A stretch of 64,000 nt of DNA from Agapanthus africanus (Eukaryota; Streptophyta; Magnoliopsida; Asparagales; Amaryllidaceae), in contig CM057337.1 in assembly GCA_030015575.1 (NCBI GenBank), forward strand, positions 295,764,044 through 295,828,043. The letters run 5' to 3'. Position numbers and translations under genes: made by a program. Below the pieces are notes generated by a model. It worked only from the letters and a program-made list of their open reading frames with translations, was not told the origin of the DNA and did not search any database. Shown here one piece after another: positions 1 to 10,664 of this stretch. Within the stretch, counting starts at the first letter, position 1. Every line of letters begins with the position of its first letter.

Positions 1-213
1 CATCATATGCTCAAGCAGATAAATACTAGTTAGCTACCGCACACTACACCTTGACGAATGCCAAACTACCGCAGCACGAATACTAACTAGTACTTATCTG
101 AAATGACGGAGGGCTACGACAGGCTTTTCTGAAAACCTATTGCGTAATGAACTTGAAATCGTTGTAGAATCAAATGATTTTTGAAATGGAGTGTTTTTGA
201 GGCTTTTCTAGTT

Positions 214-458
214 TTGCTAAAGGAGTCACTCCCGGTGAAGGGATCGTCGGTCCTTTCCTCGTCGAATGAGGTGCAGGATATATCACATATATCACTGTGC
301 AAAGCAGAAACTCTTAAAAGCAATCAAAAGACAAACCGAGTGTGTAGCATCTGCCAGTTATTGCTAAAGGAGTCACTCCCGGTGAAGGGATCTCGGTCCT
401 TTCCTCATCGAATAAGGTGCAGGATATATCACATATACCGCTGTGCAAAGCAAGAACT
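214..458. repeat. Two-copy tandem repeat, period about 147 bp
   Basis: Units of about 97 bp start at 214 and 361, each with TTGCTAAAGGAGTCACTCCC followed by a TCCTTTCCTC and GTGCAGGATATATCACATAT segment. The same two-copy arrangement occurs in opposite orientation in the copia-1 leader (about 41600-41690 and 41740-41830). Confidence 0.8.
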
Positions 459-2335
459 GTAGCTAACTGTTTTATTTTTGAAATTCGATTCTACAACATC
501 TTAGGTTTCTTTTCTTTCATTAATCACATTAATGAAGTCCCATCATTTAAGTACCTAAACATCACAGATAAATACGACGTACACTTATGCCATCCGCATT
601 CGCCTCGATGTCCCCTCGTGCACCGTTAGGTTAGGTAACTAACGGCAGAGCGGGGCAGGGCTAGCGCGGGTGTAAAACATAAGTAACGCCTATATAATAT
701 ATCATATATACTATATATAGTATCCATCACAGAACATATCACATGATCACATCACAGATATCGCAGCAGAAGAAACATATGAAATATTGGATATACTAGG
801 ACGTCCGTGTTTTCAATACGAGCCAGTATAAAACACGGATTCCACGGTCGCGATGAATAGCCAAACCCACACCCCTAGACCCCTACGAGAGCGGCAAGCA
901 ACCCTACCAATTCTAGAGTTAGGAGACCCGGACTCGACTCCTCGATTTGGTCTCCCACTGGACTCCAGAACCCGGTTACTTGTGCTCCCCTTCTTGGGTC
1001 TATCCTAGTGCGGAAAAGTAAATAATATACATAGGGTGACATCTTCCGCAACCTGGAAGTGCCCCAATAAAAGAATATTACATACAGATTTTTACATGAA
1101 TGAAAATGAAAAACACTCATCTCACATAAAAACCCCCGGCTATTCAAACACGACGATCCAATATAACATATCCAGCAACACATAACATCACATGTCATCA
1201 ACGTAAGTAAATATGTCCATCCCAATTGTCGTTGACATATAGCAACGAAACCGGCGATATCACATATTACACTTACGGTCACAGAAAAGAAAGTGTAAAA
1301 CTACAACAGTTGGAATCCGCAACATCCTCAGACATCGCAAGCCTGACTAAATGAATTCCTTAGACATCGCATGCCTAACAATTATAAACCCCGCATTTTA
1401 GTCTCATTATCGAAAACTCTTTTCAATATCAAGTCGGGCAATTCAACAAGATTCCCGACATCCTGATCGAATGCTCGTCGCAAACTTCAGTAGGCGGCCG
1501 CACCCCCGACGCCGTCGACGAAGTGCACCAAGGCGGAACACCGCTGCCGCGAGCACCCGGACGGATGCTTTCGGCGACGGGGTTCTCCTACAGTCACTTG
1601 GTCGGGGCTATGGAGTGAGGCTGTCTATTAAGTTTACCCGGCGAGTATCCGCGTACATTACGTGATTGCGACGGACTTTTGATCACATCAAAATTCCGCG
1701 GCAACCGATCAAGTGAGACTAAAGTGCTATGTTTATAACATTCATTCAGTTATCTCATAACTTCTTGTGAATTCCAATTATTGTATCCATTCCGGATAAA
1801 TAGAAAATGTTAAACTTTCCGATCGAACAATCGAACACCCAAGTTTTCCCGAAACAGATCAACACATGAAACAAGTCTAAAAATATTCAGTTCGTGCCTC
1901 AGTACCAACGGTCTAGCCGTAGAAGGGTCAAGCCAACGCCTCACATGTGGCATGCCGTACTGCCCCAAACCCGAAGGTTCAAAGGGCAGTTCAAGACGGT
2001 CACATAATCGAGTTAAGGTTTGTTGTCTTCTAGAGGGTCCATCGCGTTACTTGCACTACTTAGAACGTCTTTAAACCACGGAAAAATCCAACACTTGGAA
2101 ATTTCCCGACAGGGGAAAAGTTGGGTATTTATATCCGGTCGAACTTTCTAACATATTCTAAAATATCCGGAAAGCCACACACTGACAAAATTAGACAATC
2201 CGGTCGAAACACCGAGACCCCAATACAACCCAGAAAATTCAACTCTTGAAAAAATATTAAAAATTCCCAGGAAAACCAGCACTACAAACTAAGAATTACT
2301 GTTCAAAATTTAACACATGAAGAGATCACATGGCC

Positions 2336-2376
2336 GCGGAACCGCCGCATTAGCCACGCTAATGCCGCGTTTCCGC
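2336..2376 (-). promoter_or_regulatory. GC-rich leader hairpin of copia-3
   Basis: Arms 2336-2353 and 2359-2376 pair over 18 bp with two mismatches around a 5-nt loop. The hairpin lies 188 nt from the primer-binding site. Equivalent hairpins occur at matching distances in copia-2 (30887-30932) and copia-1 (40378-40423). A role in RNA dimerisation or packaging is inference. Confidence 0.6.
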
Positions 2377-2564
2377 CGCACTTTGGTGGATTCAGGGACA
2401 CGTGTTGCACAGTAATTCTTAGGATTCCCTGCTGATTTTTCTGCATATTTTTAATATACAAAAAACCACAAATTTGAAAAATGTACAGAGAGCAATATTA
2501 GGGTTAGGGTTTTGGTTCGATCGGATTTCTAACTCCGTCAACGCATCGCCTAAGGCTCTAGCTA

Positions 2565-2577
2565 GGTTCTGATACCA
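2565..2577 (-). other. Primer-binding site, initiator Met tRNA type (copia-3)
   Basis: Read on the minus strand this is TGGTATCAGAACC, one base from the LTR end. It differs at one base from the TGGTATCAGAGCC seen in copia-1 and copia-2. It is complementary to the 3' end of plant initiator Met tRNA, the usual primer of plant copia elements. Confidence 0.9.
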
Positions 2578-2578
2578 C

Positions 2579-4803
2579 TGTAGGGTTCCTAGGCACACTA
2601 AGGAGGTCTCACAAGGCATCAACCATACCAATTTCAAATTTTACGAGTGCCGAGAAACCCTAATAAGGATCGTTAACTAGATTTTAGGCGAAAAGAAACA
2701 AGTAAACGACTTTACTCTAAGTGAACGGAAATACAACCTTTGTAAATCCGGTCCTCCACCTCCATAGCTGCGCAATGAAGTCTCCTCGCTGTCCAAATGG
2801 AAAACTCGGGCTCGAGCGTCGGCTTCATCGGAGAAATGGGCGGGCAAGGTCGTCGGCTTCGTGCCGAAGATGATCTACATCGAGGCATCACAAGATCAAG
2901 CTCCCACTTCACCAAGTCATGAAACTTGTGAAGAAAACACCCTTTACTACTTGGCAAGAGGTAGAGGATGAAGAAATAGGAGGTGGGTTCACTTTAGAAT
3001 TGGATTTCTCACCCAATTGCTCAAGTTGCCATTGATGAAGCAAGCTTTCTTCTTGAAGAAGAAGAAGAAGAAGATTAAAAATGTTATGATAAGTATTCTA
3101 TAAAATGAATAATAAATCAATACTTATCATATGGCAACCATGATTAGGTGTAGAGAATAGACCATGGTTAATTGGAAGGGTTAGGGTTAAACATGAAAGC
3201 AAAATGGTCACTAGGTCAAAGCTTCAAGAAGCTTCAAAAATAAACAAAGAAAGCCACCATTTTCTCTTCATCATTTTCTTTTGCTAAAATAAACAAAATG
3301 GATAAATAAATGAATAAATGAATAAGTAAATGAAGCATAAGAAACCCTAACCATTGACCAACCATGGTTTAAACCATACACCTAACTATCATGTATCATC
3401 AAACATGATACACACAAGTGCACAAAACTATATCACATATACAATGTGCAAATGAAGTGAGAAAACCCATTTAAAGTGAACCAATACTAGTTAATGCAAA
3501 GTAATATATCAAATATATAATTATGCATTAAATCATTAAATCAACACTTGATTTAACGACTCGGTCAAATCGCATATAACCGACTAATATTCAATGTATC
3601 GGCTTATCGAATCAATGCTTGAATCGATAACTAGGTTATATCGCATACAACCAATCGATACATTTATCGCGAGAATGGAATACGGTATCACATACACGCA
3701 TTATTCTCGGTCCCGCACATATCTCATATGCGCTCCTATTTCGTTTCGCTTGAGCCAGGAAACCTCTGTGTAGGACTCTAAAGACTCGTCAATACGCCGG
3801 CAGCAGGTGATGATCATATCAAACACCCAAAAGCCGCAAGCGGTCTACTAAACGTAACGGCCACCCGGGTATTGAGCGATCAGAAGATCGACGAGCAAGC
3901 CCGCTCATACTCCTGTGAATCCAACCAGTAACACTTACCGTACAGTCCGGTCTGATCGTCTGATATGTCGCATATCTCGCCTAGGGGTGGTAAACGTCAG
4001 ACCCCAATAGCTCGATAAGTCGTGTCGATATGAGGTCTATAACAATTCGAGAAACTACTGGTAACACTTACCAGTAAATCTTAGCAACCCTGGCCAGGGA
4101 TTTCCGGTTATAGCCAATCGAACACAGCGCAACATCAACTCCCTATACCGGGAGAGACGAATCCCCTCCTATCGCACATTGCCTCCATGTGATTCGGGAC
4201 TGTACCCAAAATCCACCGTTTTGCACGCCCTCTTAGACGTGGTAAGGTGGAAATCAAAGCACAGTGGGAACCACACAAGACTCTATGACGATCTCGGGTC
4301 AACAGACTAATGTGTACCAGTGTCACCAGAGAACTGCCATCTGACGTAAGGTATAATACCATCTGGGAGTTCTCGGCGAGTCCGTCCAGTGTACCCAGTC
4401 TCCACTGAGCACCCGTATATCATCTCTGATGTCAAACACCAATGGATATGGGATCATCCATCGCCTATCTGTATGGGTCGAGAATGTATACGCTAGTCTA
4501 CTCTGGTATATCGATGCCCCGTCTCGATATACCCACGACTAGGGACTTTGAAGGATGTACTTGTGGACTACCATGTCCCCACTAGTATGATCCGCATCAT
4601 AGTCCAGGTAGTCAAGTACACATCCTAATGGGCTTTACCAACATGTATCATAGAGACAATCAGTATACACGTTAAGGTAAAGAGTAACCAGATAGCATAC
4701 TATCATGTCGAGGAAGAAAGTCCTCCCTATATATGTCCAAGCATCCACTACAATATACATCCTATGTATAGTAATGGCCTCTAGGGCATACATATAACTA
4801 ACA
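2579..4803 (-). repeat. 5' LTR of copia-3 (2225 bp)
   Basis: Minus-strand ends are TGTTAGTTATATG and ...CCTAGGAACCCTACA, i.e. TG...CA, with the primer site one base beyond the inner end. The start is nearly the same as the start of the copia-2 LTR (TGTTAGTGTATATGCCC), including the CCCTAGAGGCCATTACTGTA-like stretch, so the two are relatives. It carries TTGAC cores around 3350 and an A/T-rich, repeat-poor middle. Short open frames inside it (for example 4135-4362) are not considered genes. Confidence 0.85.
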
Positions 4804-5029
4804 GCAGCTAGACAATAATAAAAATTACTAAGAGCAAAAGGAATGTGTGTATATTTATGATATAGCATTCTAAATCAATATACATGCCCTATATGATATA
4901 TAAACATACCTGGAGGAACGGGAGTGGCCTCTGTCCCTGATATGGACGCATCACCAACAACTAGACAATCAAACATTGACAATATAAGTAATTTTGACAT
5001 AAACAGGCATGGATATCTATAATATTAAA
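4804..5029 (-). pseudogene. Remnant of TNPA-like gene (exon-intron units)
   Basis: This stretch matches 46750-46995 of CACTA-2: an intron-like A/T-rich unit, the small Gly/Pro/Ala-rich exon near 4914-4965 that reads towards GDAS..GTEATPVPP on the minus strand, its GTATGT donor near 4908, and the start of a second unit. The match ends near 5040, where the sequence joins the palindrome arm. This is the scar of an internal deletion that removed DUF4216, DUF4218 and most of the transposase. Nothing here is translatable as a full protein. Confidence 0.65.
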
Positions 5030-7590
5030 TTCAAAATGGATATTAGAGAGCGCACCTGCAGTGAGAAGTGATAAAAGTATCACCCAACAAGGGTGTAATT
5101 TACAGAATCAGTTGAGACTCTTGAAAGTCATAGAAAAACCTGACCTGCACAAATCTGATGTATGCTTTCCATTGGACACTAAGAAGTCTCTAAAGGGAAA
5201 AGCCTATGTGAAAGCCATCATTAGTTCATATCAGAAGATTGATACTGAAACAGAGAACAATGAATGCCATTTTCTTCTTCTTCTGCCACATTACTATCTT
5301 CTCCTTCTTCTTCTGCCACATTACTGTCTTCTCCTTCTTATTATGTGCGCGTGCAAATTCATTGACTATATTGAGAATATGGATTAATAGTGGGTAGGAA
5401 AAGTATTTCTCAAATGGCTTTTGTATCTAAAAACCATAAACTACTAAGTAATAGCATACATAATTTTTTTAGTATAAAGCTTGTTATTTTAAGTTTTCCC
5501 TTATAGAGATATGATCTAACTACCTTTATAAACTATATGTGTGCAGAAAATTATGTTAAGAAACCATAAGAAAGGGTCGTAGCCATGCATAACCTTGAAT
5601 CTACATACCAAATCATGCACAAGCATGCAATTATTGTCACCTTGCCTTGGAATATAAAATATCTTGGAAGACTATAAGCGAGCATTTAAATCTTGATAGC
5701 TTTTGACTTCAACATATATTTTTCTCAAGTACCATGAAATATACTTCCTCCGTATAAACCGTTTTCAGGAAGATGGATTAATAATGACAAATTATCATTG
5801 TGGCTCACTAGGTTAGCATTTTCTCTTCTATTGACCATCTTACTAATCTGCTTGGTAAATTTATTCGGAACCGGTTGCGAATCATTAAAAGAAATGCATA
5901 AGAAAGAAAGCTAAAATACAGATATATAGCATAACGATACATCGAAACTTCAAAGTTGCGATGACAATCCAGAGTTATTTATTTTTACACACGTGGTGCG
6001 CGTGCGAATGTGTCAGGCATCATGGACAAATATTTCAGAACATGGAAAGTATTATTAGTATAAAGTAATTAAAACTTTTAAACACCTTGGGTAGATATTT
6101 TCTTAGTTGATGCAATCATATCATGAGGACTAAATTTAAGCTATTATACATATGCATATGTATTTTTCTAACCTAATATATCACACACACACACACACAC
6201 ACACAGAGAACACCAGTTTGGTAGAGAAATCAAATAGCAGGACCCTGAAGAAATAGAGTCCATAGCATTGCTCATCATCATCATCCATGATCCCTTTGAA
6301 AAAATATTATCAAAAGGGATCATGGATGATGATGTTGAGCAATACTATGGACTCCATTTCTTCAGTATCCTGCTACCTGATTTCTCTACCAAACTGGTGT
6401 TCTCTCTCTTTCTCTGTGTGTGTGTGTGTGTGTGTGATATATTAGGTTAGAAAAATACATATGTATATGTATAATAGCTTAAATTTAGTCCTCATGATAT
6501 GATTGCATCAAGTAAGAAAATATCTACCCAAGGTATTTAAAAGTTTTAATTACTCTATACTAATAATACTTTCCATGTTCTGAAATATTTGTCCATGATG
6601 CCTGACGCATTCGCACGCGCACCACGTGTGTAGAAATAAATATCTCTGGATTGTCATCGCAACTTTGAAGTTTCGATGTATCGGTATGCTATATATCTGT
6701 ATTTTATCTTTCTTTCTTATGCATGTTTTTTAATGATTCGCAGCCGGTTCCGAATAAATTTACCAAGCAGATTAGTAAGATGGTCAATAGAAGAGAAAAT
6801 GCTAACCTAGTGAGCCACAATGGATAATTTGTCATTATTAATCCATCTTCCTGAAAACGGTTTATAAGAAGGAAGTATATTTCATGGTACTTGAGAAAAA
6901 TATATGTTGAAGTCAAAAACTATGAAGATTTAAATGCTCGCTTATAGTCTTTCAAGATATTTTATATTCCAAGGCAAGGTGACAATAATTGCATGCTTGT
7001 GCATGATTTGGTATGTAGATTCAAGGTTATGCATGGCTACGACCCTTTCTTATGGGTTCTTATCATAATTTTCTGCACACTTATAGTTTATAAAGGCAGT
7101 TAGATCATATCTCTATAAGGAAAAACTTAAAATAACAACCTTGATACTAAAAAAATTATGTATGCTATTACTTAGTAGTTTATGGTTTTTAGACGCAAAA
7201 GCCATTTCAGAAATACTTTTCCAACCCACTATTAATCCATATTCTCAATATAGTCATTAAATTTGCACGCGCACATAATAAGAAGGAGAAGACAGTAATG
7301 TGGCAGAAGAAGAAGGAGAAGATAGTAATGTGGCAGAAGAAGAAGAAAATGGCATTCATTGTTCTCTGTTTCAGCATCAATCTTCTGATATGAACTAATG
7401 ATGGATTTCACATAGGCTTTTCCCTTTAGAGACTTCTTAGTGTCCAATAGAAAGCATACATCAGATTTGTGCAGGTCGGGTTCTTCTATGACTTTCAAGA
7501 GTCTCAACTGATTCTGTAAATTACACCCTTGTTGGGTGATACTTTTATCATTTCTCACTGCAGGTGAGCTCTCTAATATCTATTTTGAAT
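5030..7590. repeat. Near-perfect palindrome, arms about 1.27 kb, 10-nt spacer
   Basis: Arm 1 is 5030-6299 and arm 2 is 6310-7590 in reverse complement. By eye, a 230-base outer stretch shows about eight mismatches, and the rest looks like 95-97% identity. An (AC)n run at 6181-6206 in arm 1 is mirrored by (GT)n at 6416-6438 in arm 2. The outer part encodes, on the strand of the transposase, an acidic EEEGEDSNVAEEEE-type segment like the acidic region of the CACTA-2 transposase (50510-50620). The inner part is not recognised; in arm 2 an open frame at 6704-6916 (minus) has a hydrophobic stretch, but arm 1 has a stop in the same frame, so I do not call it a gene. Confidence 0.9.
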
Positions 7591-7605
7591 ATCTATAATA
7601 TTACA

Positions 7606-8068
7606 TTCAAAATGGATATTAGAGAGCGCACCTGCAGTGAGAAGTGGTAAAAGTATCACCCAACTAGGGTGTAATTTCCAGAATCAGTTGAGACTCTTGA
7701 AAGTCATAGAAGAACCTGACCTGCACAAATCTGATGTATACTTTCTATTGGACACTAAGAAGTCTCTAAAACGAAAAGCCAATGTGAAAGCCATCATTAG
7801 TTCATATCAGAAGATTGATGCTAAAACAAAGAACAAGGAATGTCATTTTTTTCTTCTTCTGCCACATTACTGTCTTCTCCTTCTTCTTCTGCCACATTAC
7901 TGTCTTCTCCTTCTTATTATGTGCGCGTGCAAATTCAATGACTATATTGAGAATATGGATTAATAATGGGTAGGAAAAGTATTTCTCAAATGGCTTTTGC
8001 GTCTAAAAACCATAAACTACTAAGTAATAGCATACATAATTTTTTTAGTATAAAGGTTGTTATTTTAA
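7606..8068 (+). repeat. Third, partial copy of the palindrome arm
   Basis: It repeats arm 1 from its outer end (TTCAAAATGGATATTAGAGA) for about 460 bp, in the arm 1 orientation, then runs into the transposase N-terminal exon. A 16-nt gap (7591-7605) separates it from arm 2, so arm 2 and this copy form a second, shorter palindrome. A 20-base sequence GTGCGCGTGCAAATTCAATG occurs at 7921-7940 and again at 8069-8088, bracketing 128 bp that are absent from the CACTA-2 exon. Confidence 0.85.
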
Positions 8069-8195
8069 GTGCGCGTGCAAATTCAATGAAAGCAGAAACT
8101 CCAGTGACAAACTTAGGTTGCATACGTTGTTGCCAATTCACATACATCCAGTCCATAACCCTGACGTACTCATGGGCCATGTTAGACTGTATCAT
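8069..8195 (-). pseudogene. N-terminal fragment of CACTA transposase (transposase-associated domain)
   Basis: The frame reads MIQSN..HEYVRVMDWMYVNWQQ.MQPKFVTGVSAFIEFARA, with the DWMYxxW...F..GV..F.EFA pattern of the domain that precedes TNP2-type transposases in plant CACTA elements. CACTA-2 has the same segment at about 50740-50878 (HKYVRVKDWMYVDWKQ, FEFARAHNK). In CACTA-1 the exon is interrupted after FARA by the 20-bp duplication and foreign sequence, so the zinc-binding CPCxxCG segment seen in CACTA-2 is not reached in frame. It is a broken fragment. Confidence 0.75.
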
Positions 8196-8200
8196 ATAAA

Positions 8201-9760
8201 TTGTAGGTTATGATGACTATATTGAGAAATCTAAGAACGGGATGGTTACTAACAAAGGAGAAAATCCGTGTATATGCTTTGTGTGTGCGTTTGTCGTTGA
8301 AAAGAATAAATTATCGATAATTAAAGTTAGATTTGAGGATACCCATGTATGAGTTGTATTCTATATATGTGTGTTTCGATTTATGATTTCGCTTAAGTGT
8401 AGGGTTGTCTTTACTTAAAGTAGTATCACCATCTACTATATATAAAAAAATGTAGCAAACTAGGACTAGAACTCATTTAACATTATCAACTAGTGAGATT
8501 TCAATGTCGAAAACTCCCTAAAGAGGAAAATTACTAAAAGGAAAAGACTCTTTGAACAAAACGCATCCACTAGCAATAATATGGAACTGAGACTCGATCA
8601 AGATTCTCTGGACTAAAAAATTCCAAGGAATTGCTATTTGAATTACGTTAATTTGGAACACGATCGTTGTAAGTTGTACTTTTCCCGACTTGTGCCATGC
8701 CCATGAGCACACAAACTTCTCCCCAATCACAAATCCCAGTCCAGATTGGTATTCAAAATTTATTTAATTAGTTTGTGATCCACATCATTGATTCGTTGCT
8801 TGAGGCATCAATGTAGGCACAAATATCACTGAAGCAGCCTAAATCACCATATGAACCGGTTATCGGTTTCAATTCCACCAAAATTAGAATTTCATCCGAA
8901 CAACTTTCACACAGTAATCGGAACCTGGTCAACAAATTTGTCATGCCCGTTGTGGTTTTACTTATGTACAGTACTTCCACAAAATACGTGCTGTAATTTC
9001 TAAATGGAAGTTTCTCAGTCCCACCATAGTAGCAGAAGATGGAATTGTTTATCGCAATAAGATTATGCTAAGCCTCGGATAGATTAGGCAAACATGATCT
9101 AGAAGAATATAATTAGCAGAGGAAAAATATAATAAAACAAAACAAAGCGTAGCAAATAAGATAAAATAAAATAAAGATATAGAAAATAAAAGAGAAATAA
9201 GTTTTCGCGAGGAGAGGTGCAAGATATCATGTGCCCCGAAGAAAAGGAGGGTAAAAACAGTGTTGGCATTCATAAGAGGAAAGCTAGACTAACAAGAAGA
9301 AACATTACAAATATTACTATGTTTATGAATTATCACAGAAAATCAACCCAGAATCTGCAAGAAAATCAAAAGTATGGCTCAAATATGAGACGGACAAATA
9401 TCTTTTCCTCTCTTATCTTTTCTTTTTGAAAACAAATACCAGAAGATGTTGACTTTCTGGATAGATAGGAGTGGATATGATAAAAACATGTAAAGGGTGC
9501 ATGGAAGTGCTAACAGAGACTCTTTGTTGTAATTTTATAGTAAACGGAACAATAACTGGCTTATTCAAGTTAAAAGAATTGAAAGAATAATGAACATGGC
9601 TTGCAAACTTGGGTGAGAACGATGTGACACTCAGAAAAACATCTAAAAGACAAATTCCTACGGAAATGTGCAGAGTGATCTTTTACTATCTAACACAGTG
9701 AACTAAAACATTGGGCTTAGGATTTGTAAGCTAGAAGTACAAAATGAAAACAAGTAGTAC
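8201..9760. other. CACTA-1 interior without recognisable genes
   Basis: 8201-8340 is close to 50877-51000 of CACTA-2 (region upstream of the transposase exon). From about 8340 to 9760 I recognise nothing coding. It may contain introns and untranslated sequence of the captured host gene, because the SH3P exons at 9761-10088 lie next to it on the same strand and the 76-bp repeat at 8587 recurs beyond those exons at 10220. Confidence 0.5.
8587..8662. repeat. 76-bp direct repeat, copy 1
   Basis: Identical over 76 bp to 10220-10295, beginning CTGAGACTCGATCAAGATTC and ending AATTTGGAACACG. The two copies bracket the SH3P fragment, so the repeat may mark the edges of the captured segment or a rearrangement within it. 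Confidence 0.9.
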
Positions 9761-10088
9761 CTTTCTAACTACGGCATAGTCTACAAGAGACAAGTTAAGC
9801 TCCACATCTGACTCAGCCTGATATGAATGTACAACCTACAGAACTGGGCTTGGACATGCTTCAATTCTTGGCCGCTCTGATGCCATTTGTTTATCAAACA
9901 TAGAGATGTGCAAAAATTGTTGGCAAATTACTCGGTAGAACTTAACTTGCATTTATTTCTAATGCCTGCAAAAAGCAGCCTTAGTTTTGGGCTAAACAGA
10001 AAAGTGGTTTGTTTGATTACCTCAGCTTCAAGCTGGTCAAGGATTTGTAAGATTCTCTGATGGTAAGTCTGTTCTGATTCAGCCTTAA
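9761..10088 (-). pseudogene. Captured host gene fragment: SH3P-type BAR/SH3 adaptor
   Basis: Three coding pieces in order on the minus strand. 10021-10088 follows an acceptor-like TTTGTGCAG, reads KAESEQTYHQRILQILDQLE and ends at a GAG|GTAATC donor. 9841-9886 reads MASERPRIEACPSP. 9761-9835 reads DVELNLSLVDYAVVRK after VVHSYQAES and ends at an AAG|GTACTA donor. From memory, plant SH3P1/2/3 proteins, adaptors of endocytosis and autophagosome formation, have the same order: YHQR-LQILDQLE near the end of the BAR region, SER-RIEA, then a C-terminal SH3 domain with ELSLS and YVVVR. The linker between RIEA and the SH3 domain is missing, a TAG separates pieces two and three, and the acceptor before MASER is AA instead of AG. 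It is therefore a fragment, not a working gene, carried with introns and so captured as DNA. Confidence 0.75.
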
Positions 10089-10219
10089 CTGCACAAAGTG
10101 CAACAATACAAGTCAAATATGATAACCATGACATGCTAATTCAATGCAGGTAACATAACTAGTAAATGGTGAATTAAGTACCATTGCAAGTGGATGCGTT
10201 TTGTTGAATCAATATGATC

Positions 10220-10295
10220 CTGAGACTCGATCAAGATTCTCTGGACTAAAAAATTCCAAGGAATTGCTATTTGAATTACGTTAATTTGGAACACG
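10220..10295. repeat. 76-bp direct repeat, copy 2
   Basis: Identical partner of 8587-8662, 1633 bp apart, in the same orientation. Confidence 0.9.
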
Positions 10296-10452
10296 TTTGT
10301 ATGATTGAAGCTAAGAAACAAATATATTTCCATATTGTATCATGCATTGTTTTATCAATAATAATTTTATCGCATACCTAGCTATGTGCTGAAGTAGGCT
10401 ATATATCTCAACAGAGAGAGAAATTTATAACCAACTTGCCACGAATATTGAG

Positions 10453-10456
<4 letters not shown>

Positions 10457-10509
<53 letters not shown>
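10457..10509. repeat. (TA)n microsatellite
   Basis: About 52 bp of uninterrupted TA. Confidence 0.95.
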
Positions 10510-10510
<1 letters not shown>

Positions 10511-10664
10511 TAGACATTTGAATCTAGACAAATAGAAAACAAAACTTTATTGCTCCCTTGTCTCTTATCAAAATCATTAGAAATGTTCATTTTTTCGGGG
10601 CTCAAAATTTCCTTCACAAGCTTTAAAAGAAACCTAGAAAAATTCTCACCCCCTGCCGTAACCC

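Larger units (their letters stand above)
1..2564 (-). other. Untranslated leader of copia-3
   Basis: No coding potential is seen: open frames are short and unlike any copia protein. The stretch aligns block by block with the leaders of copia-2 and copia-1: a CTTGACGAATGCCAA motif near position 50, the phrase ACGGAGGGCTACGA near 107-119, a GTTAGGTTA...TAACTAAC palindrome near 626-645, a duplicated GGAGTCACTCCCGGTGAAGG block, and a GC-rich hairpin near the primer site. A leader of about 2 kb or more is unusually long for a copia element, and its conservation in three copies suggests it is a normal part of this family. Confidence 0.7.
1..4803 (-). mobile_element. copia-3: 5' part of a Ty1/copia element, cut by window edge
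   Basis: Minus-strand copia retrotransposon represented by its 5' LTR (2579-4803), primer-binding site (2565-2577) and long untranslated leader (1-2564). The gag-pol part would lie to the left of the window. Assignment rests on the LTR/PBS junction, on LTR ends TG...CA, and on a leader that shares several blocks with the leaders of copia-2 (29081-31125) and copia-1 (40178-42466). The LTR abuts CACTA-type sequence at 4804, so the element inserted into CACTA-1. The second LTR and target duplication are out of view. Confidence 0.85.

Noticed and set aside
6704..6916. Open frame with a hydrophobic, membrane-like stretch in palindrome arm 2
   Set aside because: Arm 1 has a stop in the same frame, there is no recognised family, and it lacks context of a gene. 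Noted in the repeat entry only.
5061..7963. Three related 108-codon open frames (5061-5387 +, 7232-7558 -, 7637-7963 +)
   Set aside because: They recur because the palindrome arm does. The Leu-rich part is the antisense of an acidic GAA/GAAGAAG coding run of the transposase gene, and no domain is recognised.
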